From Candidatus Bathyarchaeota archaeon (lineage in GTDB: Archaea > Thermoproteota > Bathyarchaeia > 40CM-2-53-6 > RBG-13-38-9): DNA of 10,502 nt. Positions 5,872 through 10,502 of the stretch are shown one piece after another. Within the stretch, counting starts at the first letter, position 1. Every line of letters begins with the position of its first letter. Both the position numbers and the translations under genes were made by a program. The DNA is taken from assembly GCA_023144075.1 (NCBI GenBank), contig JAGLGJ010000028.1, forward strand, positions 1 through 10,502, read 5' to 3'. The notes under the pieces are model-generated. The model made no database searches and was not told where the DNA came from. It worked only from the letters and a program-made list of their open reading frames with translations.

Positions 5872-7074
5872 TCATATTCTTTTTTGTTCAAGGAGTACTT
5901 CGTATGCTTTCCTTACACTTTGCTCCAAGTTGACTTTTACACCAAGCTCCGATAATGTCAATCCGAAACATGTAATCAGTTTTAGAATATGATCTGGTGA
6001 TATTTGCAAATCGTTGATGGTGCCAAAATGTAAGGCATCCTGTCGGTAAGCTTCCGGAATCACTGAAAGATGGTATCTTTCTCCCATTATTCTTTCAACG
6101 TCATCAGGATTGACTCCTGAAGGGTAGGGTAATGTTGTTACTACATCGCTGCAGAATTTGTTTGGTGATGTGCAGCCATCACATTTGGAGCAGTCTGGAA
6201 AGAGTTCTAGTCCTAATTCAATCAAACTTGTTCTTAAGGCAAGAGCAGCAATTTCATGAAGTTTGTATGCTTCTTTAATCCCAATTGACAGCATCCATTC
6301 GAGAGTGTTTCTTACTGCATGAATAACTATAGTCGGTAGAGGCGGTTCACATTCTTTTGGTATTTTTTCTTTCCAAGGAAGGAGATTGTTGTAGAGACCT
6401 AAGATTGGTTCCTTTCTTTTTTGAATAACGTCCCAGCCTCTATCGCTGACTGTTACGAATACTAAACCCACTGGAGAGGCTATACATTTATGAGAACCTG
6501 AAAAGCAGAAATCTGCTCCCCAATCATTAACCTTGACTTCCATGCCTCCAAATGATGTGGCACAATCAACAATAAACAAAGCACTAGACTCTTTCCTAAC
6601 GATTTCCCCAATCTTAGCGATGTTGTTGACAATCCCCGTATCTGTTTCTACATGAACAACTGCAACCGCTTTCAAATCACTATTTCTTTCTAAGAATTCT
6701 TTTATTTTGTCTGGATTTATTGGAAGTCGATGATTTTCCTCATAGACTATCGGTTTGCCCCTGTAAGATTCAATCACTTTTGGATAATAATTTCCCCAAT
6801 AACCATTTGATAAGACAAGAACCTTCTCTCCAGGTTCAATTGAATTGCTTATTATTGCATCGAAAGCTAATCTCATAGAGCCTGTGAGGCAAACTACGGG
6901 ATTTTTTGTTTGAAAAACCTGTTTCAACATCCCTTTTGTTTCATCAAAATATTGGTGAAATTCTTTTGTTTGGAGGTTGAAACGTCCAATCATGGATCTA
7001 ATCGTCTTGGCATCTGTATCTGAAACTCCTGGCAGGGCATTTACATATCTATCAAAAAAATTATCTCTTGGCAT
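5872..7074 (-). CDS. Class V PLP-dependent aminotransferase with a four-cysteine insertion
   Basis: A 400-residue fold-type I enzyme of the alanine-glyoxylate/serine-pyruvate aminotransferase type. Visible features are the phosphate-side TGSMRLA (64-70), HVETDTGIVN (141-150), the pyridine-nitrogen aspartate D170 in VDCATSFGG, and the Schiff-base lysine K196 in GSHKCIASPVGL. Family length is normal. Two things are odd. Between LFPD and VVTTLPYP there is an insertion with C295, C298, C301 and C308 (CSKCDGC then C), which could bind a metal or Fe-S cluster. Where relatives have RIGHMG, with the arginine that holds the substrate carboxylate, this protein reads LHFGTIND. The substrate is therefore uncertain. 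The ATG at 7074 has GAGG nine bases upstream and a TATA-like TGATATACA at about 7115-7123. The MFS gene 81 bases upstream is a likely functional partner. Confidence 0.9.
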   Translation of the reverse strand: MPRDNFFDRYVNALPGVSDTDAKTIRSMIGRFNLQTKEFHQYFDETKGMLKQVFQTKNPVVCLTGSMRLAFDAIISNSIEPGEKVLVLSNGYWGNYYPKVIESYRGKPIVYEENHRLPINPDKIKEFLERNSDLKAVAVVHVETDTGIVNNIAKIGEIVRKESSALFIVDCATSFGGMEVKVNDWGADFCFSGSHKCIASPVGLVFVTVSDRGWDVIQKRKEPILGLYNNLLPWKEKIPKECEPPLPTIVIHAVRNTLEWMLSIGIKEAYKLHEIAALALRTSLIELGLELFPDCSKCDGCTSPNKFCSDVVTTLPYPSGVNPDDVERIMGERYHLSVIPEAYRQDALHFGTINDLQISPDHILKLITCFGLTLSELGVKVNLEQSVRKAYEVLLEQKRI

Positions 7075-7155
7075 AGAAATATTCCTCTGATTCTTTGTGC
7101 CAGATGGTTTTTCTTGTATATCAAGATAAGCATTAAAACGATGTTCAAGCGTTTG

Positions 7156-8340
7156 TTAGTGATTTCTTATTTGAAGATGTTTTTTGTTTCCAAATATATT
7201 GAATGGATACATTACTAGAAAGGACGCTATTAATGATAACCCAGCCATAAAATAGAAAGAATGGTAATTGTTGTCTGTAACATCTAAAATATAACCTGCC
7301 CCCAAGGGACCAAAAATTATGGCCAAATTCAGGAAAGTGTTCATAACACCGAAACCTAAAGCTCCTCTCTCAGATCCTACCATGCGTCCAGCAAGAGCGA
7401 ATGTGGCGGGTGGAACGAAAGAAACGAAAAGTCCTAAGATGAACGCTGCGGGAAAGAAATAGTTTGTTGGTAAATAAGGAAATACTAGAAAAATGAAGAA
7501 TATTGAGAGACAAGAGTAAAAGATCAAACGTTTTCTATCTCCCAATTTATCTGAGATCAAACCTGTTAGAGGTTGCATGAAAGCACCAAACATTAGCATA
7601 CTTGCCAGAAGATCTGATAGATTTTCACTGAGATCATAATATCTTATGAAAATCGTTTTACCCCATGTAGTATACGCTAGGGCTGCCATGTTGAATAAAG
7701 CCCAAGATAACCCGAGGATCCAAATTTCATTATTCTTAAGAGATTTAGAGCTAAAACTTGGAGCGATTTTTTCACGATTTTCTTTCGCCAATATTATACA
7801 AGCTAACAAAGCTATGATGTAAACTATCACAGTAATTATGATGGAAAATCTCCAACCATAGTGATTCGCAAAAAAACCGAGACTGTTAAAGGCTGCTGCT
7901 GTTGCTGCGGGCATACAAAAACCGAATATCCCCATAGCGAATCCGAGCTTGGATTTTTCGAACCATTGAAAAAGAAGTGTTGATGAAGAAACGACCGCCA
8001 AAGCTCCGCCAACACCTATAATTAAACGAGAAACTTGCATTAAAAAAATCGAATTTGAAAAAGAGAATGTCAGTGATCCAAATATGCATACAAGAAGTCC
8101 AATAATAAGTAATGGTCTAACACCATACTTCCAAGATAGTAATCCTCCAAGAATTGATATCAGAATACCTGGGACCGCAACAAACCAAACAAGAGTGCTT
8201 GCCATTGTAAAAGTAAGAGAAAATTCCTCTATCAAAACAGGTAAAATAGGTGGTATGGCCTGCAATGAAAAAATAAAGGAAAACCTTGTTAAAAAACTGA
8301 CTAGTAAAGCTCTAGTCCTATTGTTTTGTTCGCTATACAA
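7156..8340 (-). CDS. Major facilitator superfamily transporter
   Basis: A 394-residue protein with about twelve predicted membrane segments. Motif A appears in loop 2-3 as GGLLSWKYGVRPLL (65-78) and again in loop 8-9 as GLISDKLGDRKRLI (260-273), marking the two halves. RLIIGVGGA (105-113) matches the helix-4 motif, and GFAMGIFGFCMPAATA (133-148) the glycine/proline-rich helix-5 region. GWRFS (162-166) and overall layout resemble the CynX/NimT-like and oxalate/formate-type small-anion branch, but substrate cannot be assigned. The start is TTG at 8340. An in-frame TGA lies nine bases upstream, and the first internal ATG is at codon 46 and would remove helix 1. GTGAGAAG just before the TTG supports it. 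The downstream aminotransferase suggests transport of an amino or keto acid. Confidence 0.88.
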   Translation of the reverse strand: MYSEQNNRTRALLVSFLTRFSFIFSLQAIPPILPVLIEEFSLTFTMASTLVWFVAVPGILISILGGLLSWKYGVRPLLIIGLLVCIFGSLTFSFSNSIFLMQVSRLIIGVGGALAVVSSSTLLFQWFEKSKLGFAMGIFGFCMPAATAAAFNSLGFFANHYGWRFSIIITVIVYIIALLACIILAKENREKIAPSFSSKSLKNNEIWILGLSWALFNMAALAYTTWGKTIFIRYYDLSENLSDLLASMLMFGAFMQPLTGLISDKLGDRKRLIFYSCLSIFFIFLVFPYLPTNYFFPAAFILGLFVSFVPPATFALAGRMVGSERGALGFGVMNTFLNLAIIFGPLGAGYILDVTDNNYHSFYFMAGLSLIASFLVMYPFNIFGNKKHLQIRNH

Positions 8341-8457
8341 TGCTTCTCACTTAAGTGTTAAAATCATCTCTACCTTGGCAAATTGAAACAAGTACTTATT
8401 GACGCTATCCAACTCTAATAATAAGATAAATATCTCATCAAATAATTAGGCACGATA

Positions 8458-8571
8458 TCAATTCATGATCTCAAATACTATTATGCCCAGAACTAGAAAA
8501 ATCACGCCTACTAGTACTGCTATCATTAATGCCTTCTGGTAGATAGGCGATATCTTCTGTGGTTTACCCAT
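8458..8571 (-). CDS. Tiny single-span membrane protein (37 residues)
   Basis: Starts at ATG 8571 and reads MGKPQKISPIYQKALMIAVL, then an uninterrupted hydrophobic stretch ending in VFEIMN. Residues 13-33 form one membrane segment preceded by a basic region, so it is a short membrane peptide with its N-terminus probably inside. Its start overlaps the stop of the upstream 40-codon ORF by eight bases (ATGGGTAA), an arrangement typical of translational coupling. An in-frame upstream ATG at 8640 would give 60 residues, but that extension overlaps the upstream ORF and has no ribosome site. No family is recognised. The MFS gene begins 117 bases downstream and may be co-transcribed or have its own TATA-like element near 8420-8430. 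Confidence 0.5.
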   Translation of the reverse strand: MGKPQKISPIYQKALMIAVLVGVIFLVLGIIVFEIMN

Positions 8572-8686
8572 CCTTATAGACCACGTCAAGCATGTCGAAT
8601 TCGGCTTTTGCAAAATCAGGCATAGATTGCTTAAACTCATCTAATAATCTAAGACGTTCCTCATTCAGTTGTGATTGATTCTCCAT
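8564..8686 (-). CDS. 40-residue acidic helical protein, possible fragment of a carboxymuconolactone-decarboxylase-like protein
   Basis: ATG at 8686 is preceded by GAGGT (8694-8698) with seven bases of spacing, one of the best ribosome sites in the window. The product begins MENQSQLNEERLRLLDEFKQ, continues SMPDFAKAEFDMLDVVYKDG and stops. It is helical and acidic. The part DEFKQSMPDFAKAEF...VYKDG resembles the N-terminal helix of carboxymuconolactone-decarboxylase/AhpD-like proteins, which usually continue with ALS and a long helix leading to a CxxC. Here a stop codon follows DG and no CxxC is found downstream. It may be a truncated remnant or a genuine small protein coupled to the overlapping membrane peptide. 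The strong ribosome site and tight overlap argue for expression. The similarity is from memory of the family and was not computed. Confidence 0.5.
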   Translation of the reverse strand: MENQSQLNEERLRLLDEFKQSMPDFAKAEFDMLDVVYKDG

Positions 8687-8775
8687 AAAATAGACCTCGA
8701 TATTTCTATATCTTCATCTTGTTCTAATACAAGTTAATGTGAGTTTCAATATTTACCCAAGAATAAGCATCTAAC

Positions 8776-8806
8776 ATTGGATCATATTTATGGATCCAAT
8801 TGGATC
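8776..8806. promoter_or_regulatory. Triple ATTGGATC operator-like site over the TATA element of the HTH gene
   Basis: ATTGGATC occurs at 8776-8783 and 8799-8806, 23 bases apart (about two helical turns). Its inverse GATCCAAT lies at 8793-8800, so 8793-8806 is a perfect 14-base palindrome, GATCCAATTGGATC. The TATA-like CATATTTA (8783-8790) is between the copies, and the ATG of the HTH gene follows at 8817. A protein bound here would block TATA recognition; autoregulation by the downstream gene product is an inference. Confidence 0.55.
8783..8790 (+). promoter_or_regulatory. TATA-like element of the HTH gene
   Basis: CATATTTA ends 27 bases before the ATG at 8817, which fits leaderless transcription. 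No Shine-Dalgarno sequence is present before this start. Confidence 0.4.
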
Positions 8807-8816
8807 TAATTAGATT

Positions 8817-9326
8817 ATGTTTAGACGAAATAATCACCGGATAGAAGTAATCTGTAAACAAAGAACGCGAGGACTCACAATAGATCAGATAAATAGCGCT
8901 CTAAAAGAACAAGGTGAAAACATTCCAAGGAGTTCGATTGGGTATTATGTAAATAAATATTGTGATGATATGGATGGAAAACATGTCAAAACTAATCGTG
9001 TTGTGAAAAAACGAAAACCTCCAACTCCTGCAAGTTCTGAATTTGATAATGCCGTTCCTAGGACACTATTGCTCGGGGTACCGCCTCAGACGATTTCGAG
9101 AAAGAGCCGGTCTATGAATGAAATCTTAGAAAGAGAAAAGCGCGCGCTCGAAATAGGTAAATTTCTAGATGTGGCTTTAATAAATTTGTTTGAAAACGAT
9201 CCTGATATTTTGTCTAAGAGATTGGACATTTTAGTTAAAATCATATTTTTGGAACCATATCTAAGAATCGATGTTGAAGACTTAATCGATAAAGTACACA
9301 TTTTATTAACAAGAAGTAAAAAATAA
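8817..9326 (+). CDS. Putative DNA-binding protein with N-terminal helix-turn-helix
   Basis: A 169-residue protein. Residues 18-48 (TRGLTIDQINSALKEQG, then ENIPRSSIGYYVNKYC) look like a helix-turn-helix of the homeodomain/recombinase-like type, where the SSIGYYVNKY helix would be the recognition helix. A basic, proline-containing linker (55-100) follows, and then an acidic/basic helical C-terminal part (100-169) that may dimerise. No recombinase, kinase or ligand-binding domain is recognised. The ATG at 8817 is chosen because it follows a TATA-like element at leaderless spacing. The promoter carries three copies of an eight-base word, suggesting self-regulation. The exact AGCGCGCGCT palindrome at 9139-9148 lies inside the frame and encodes part of EKRALE (107-112). 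The AlkD-like gene starts 79 bases downstream on the same strand. Confidence 0.7.
   Translation: MFRRNNHRIEVICKQRTRGLTIDQINSALKEQGENIPRSSIGYYVNKYCDDMDGKHVKTNRVVKKRKPPTPASSEFDNAVPRTLLLGVPPQTISRKSRSMNEILEREKRALEIGKFLDVALINLFENDPDILSKRLDILVKIIFLEPYLRIDVEDLIDKVHILLTRSKK
9139..9148. repeat. Palindrome AGCGCGCGCT, copy 4 (intragenic)
   Basis: An exact copy within the HTH gene, spanning the codons for K108 to L111. It shows the element is not confined to gaps, unless this copy is coincidental coding sequence (AAG CGC GCG CTC). Confidence 0.8.
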
Positions 9327-9405
9327 AAAACGGGTACACGTCTCCAAGAATAATATGATGAGTATTCCTCCTCGAAAGTGAATATGAAAAATAGGAAGAA
9401 CCCAT

Positions 9406-10086
9406 ATGATTTCTACAGGTGATGTTCTTAATAAACTGAGAAAAAAGGCTAGACCTGACCAATTGAAAGGAATGGCTAGATACGGAATAGTCATCGAAAA
9501 AAGATTAGGAGTATCAGTTCCCGAAATGCGCAGGTTGGCGAAAGAACTAGGTAAAAATCACAAGCTTGCGCTCAGTTTATGGAAAACAGGTATACCTGAA
9601 GCAAAGATCATCGCAGCCATGATTGATGAACCTGAAAAGGTAACAGAGAATCAGATGGAAGATTGGGTTAAAGACATCAATTCTTGGGATGTCTGTGATC
9701 AAGTATGTATGAATCTATTCGAGAAGACCCCTCTAGCTTGGAAAAAAATTCGTGACTGGTCAAAGAGAGAAGAAGAGTTCGTCAAAAGAACAGCATATTC
9801 TTTGATCGCTTGTTTAGCATGGCATGACAAGGAAGCAGATGATATGAAGTTCATCAAATTACTTCCTGTAATCGAATTTGGAGCTACCGATGAACGTAAC
9901 TTTGTAAAAAAAGCTGTTAATTGGGCTCTACGAAACATCGGAAAAAGAAATCGTAAATTAAATAAAGCTGGGATCAATGCTGCTAGGAAGATTGGCCGTA
10001 TAAACTCTAAAGCAGCAAGATGGGTTGCATCCGACGCGATAAGAGAACTCACCAGCGACGCCGTTAAAAAAAGGCTCAAGAAATAG
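9406..10086 (+). CDS. AlkD-like DNA alkylation repair protein (HEAT-repeat DNA glycosylase)
   Basis: A 226-residue, all-helical, lysine/arginine-rich protein matching the AlkD family, which excises alkylated bases such as 3- and 7-methylpurines without base flipping. Residues corresponding to the AlkD active cleft can be picked out. W94 and D98 in SWDVCD keep the W-x3-D spacing of the tryptophan and catalytic aspartate. R128 in FVKRTAYSL fits the DNA-contacting arginine, and W173 in KAVNWALRNIGKRN is the conserved tryptophan near the C-terminus. The C-terminal 30 residues are basic (SKAARWVASD onward) and probably touch DNA. Family length is normal. The ATG at 9406 has AGGAAG at 9394-9399. 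No strong TATA element is visible in the 79-base gap, so read-through from the HTH gene is possible. Confidence 0.88.
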   Translation: MISTGDVLNKLRKKARPDQLKGMARYGIVIEKRLGVSVPEMRRLAKELGKNHKLALSLWKTGIPEAKIIAAMIDEPEKVTENQMEDWVKDINSWDVCDQVCMNLFEKTPLAWKKIRDWSKREEEFVKRTAYSLIACLAWHDKEADDMKFIKLLPVIEFGATDERNFVKKAVNWALRNIGKRNRKLNKAGINAARKIGRINSKAARWVASDAIRELTSDAVKKRLKK

Positions 10087-10158
10087 ATTGTTAGTTTTCT
10101 CGTGCTTTATGAAAATTAATGTCATGGGGTAAATGCTCGAAAAATCTTGAGATAACTA

Positions 10159-10166
10159 TTTTATAT
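10159..10166 (+). promoter_or_regulatory. TATA-like element of the Tyr/Pro-rich gene
   Basis: TTTTATAT lies 55 bases before the ATG at 10221. Initiation about 25 bases downstream would give a leader of roughly 25-30 bases, enough to include the GGTGA ribosome site at 10209-10213. Confidence 0.45.
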
Positions 10167-10220
10167 CGGACCGCGTAGCAACATCGTAAGTAATCTCAAA
10201 TAAAAAGTGGTGAAAATTTA

Positions 10221-10490
10221 ATGGCTTTATGTCTTTCAGGAGGCGGTTATTATCCAACATACCCTGCCCCTTATCAATCATATCCTCAAGCGTATAATCC
10301 GTACTATTATGAGCCAAGTCTTTTCAGCGTTCAATATAAGATACCTGCAGGAGTAGGCGGTTTACAAAGATACGAAATAAACGTTCAAGCCTTTAATGAA
10401 TACGAAGCTTTTCAACAGGCAATTCGCTACATGCCACCATACTCTCAAATAACCAAGATCAGACGCATGGCAATGCATCCGCACCCGTAA
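10221..10490 (+). CDS. Small protein with Tyr/Pro-rich N-terminus
   Basis: An 89-residue protein of unknown function. Residues 10-32 contain nine tyrosines and six prolines (YYPTYPAPYQSYPQAYNPYY and on), a low-complexity, probably disordered and sticky segment. Residues 34-89 look like a small folded domain: a strand (FSVQYKIPAG), a second strand (QRYEINVQAF), a helix (NEYEAFQQAIRYM) and a last strand (SQITKIRRM). This beta-beta-alpha-beta order is like small domains in which an EAF/EAI helix follows a strand. There is no membrane segment or signal peptide. The ATG at 10221 is well supported by GGTGA (10209-10213) seven bases upstream. The gene follows the AlkD-like gene by 134 bases and has its own TATA-like element. 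Confidence 0.8.
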   Translation: MALCLSGGGYYPTYPAPYQSYPQAYNPYYYEPSLFSVQYKIPAGVGGLQRYEINVQAFNEYEAFQQAIRYMPPYSQITKIRRMAMHPHP

Positions 10491-10502
10491 ATTGTGGTTT
10501 AA

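Noticed and set aside
7886..8089. 67-codon minus-strand frame inside the MFS gene
   Set aside because: It is an alternative frame of the transporter gene with no start support and no family features.
8348..8357. Ten-base palindrome CACTTAAGTG just before the MFS start
   Set aside because: It is a single copy, and it overlaps the ribosome-site region GTGAGAAG, which explains part of the sequence; no repeat elsewhere in the window.
8699..8712. GATAT-TTCT-ATATC symmetry near the tiny ORF start
   Set aside because: Five-base A/T-rich arms are expected by chance here; no second copy seen.
9699..10079. 126-codon open frame on the minus strand
   Set aside because: It is fully antisense to the AlkD-like gene, whose family motifs are clear; the antisense protein has no recognisable feature and no ribosome site.
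1..10502. CRISPR array, tRNA, rRNA, insertion sequence or attachment site
   Set aside because: No regularly spaced repeats, no cloverleaf-like sequence, no transposase or integrase and no terminal inverted repeats or target duplications were found by reading both strands.

Overview
The window looks like chromosomal DNA from an AT-rich archaeon (GC judged by eye at about 35-38%). The archaeal assignment rests on promoters and ribosome binding sites. Several genes have A/T-rich TATA elements about 25-35 bases before the start, suggesting leaderless or short-leader transcripts. Others have a GGTGA, GTGA or GAGGT ribosome site. The gene content (DUF2079 membrane protein, AlkD-like repair protein, SPASM radical SAM enzyme, an HD-domain remnant) would suit a Thermoproteota lineage such as Bathyarchaeia, but the sequence alone does not prove a class. 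No rRNA, tRNA, CRISPR array or recognisable transposase was seen.

Layout. 105-1562 (-) encodes a two-part protein whose C-terminal half resembles terpenoid-cyclase/prenyltransferase-type helical repeats. 1773-2216 (+) is a small membrane-anchored protein and 2315-2713 (+) a single-domain cupin. From 2812 to 8686 everything lies on the minus strand. In transcription order this is a pair of overlapping tiny ORFs (8686-8458), an MFS transporter (8340-7156), a class V PLP aminotransferase (7074-5872), a DUF2079 membrane protein (5664-4165), a radical SAM/SPASM enzyme (4053-2998), and a 40-codon remnant of an HD-domain protein (2934-2812). The plus strand then resumes with an HTH-type protein (8817-9326), an AlkD-like DNA glycosylase (9406-10086) and a small Tyr/Pro-rich protein (10221-10490).

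How genes may work together. The MFS transporter and aminotransferase are 81 bp apart on one strand and may form a small uptake or efflux plus transamination unit. The aminotransferase has a four-cysteine insertion and lacks the usual substrate-carboxylate arginine, so its substrate may be unusual. The HTH protein has three copies of ATTGGATC/GATCCAAT around its TATA element and may be autoregulated; it precedes the alkylation-repair gene.

The most striking non-coding signal is the palindrome AGCGCGCGCT. It occurs exactly four times (three intergenic, one inside the HTH gene), with three degenerate copies in intergenic gaps. Copies flank both the 485-codon gene and the HD remnant. I do not see a complete, clearly new multi-gene system. 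The best leads are the palindrome family, the overlapping tiny ORFs, the unusual aminotransferase and the HTH promoter.
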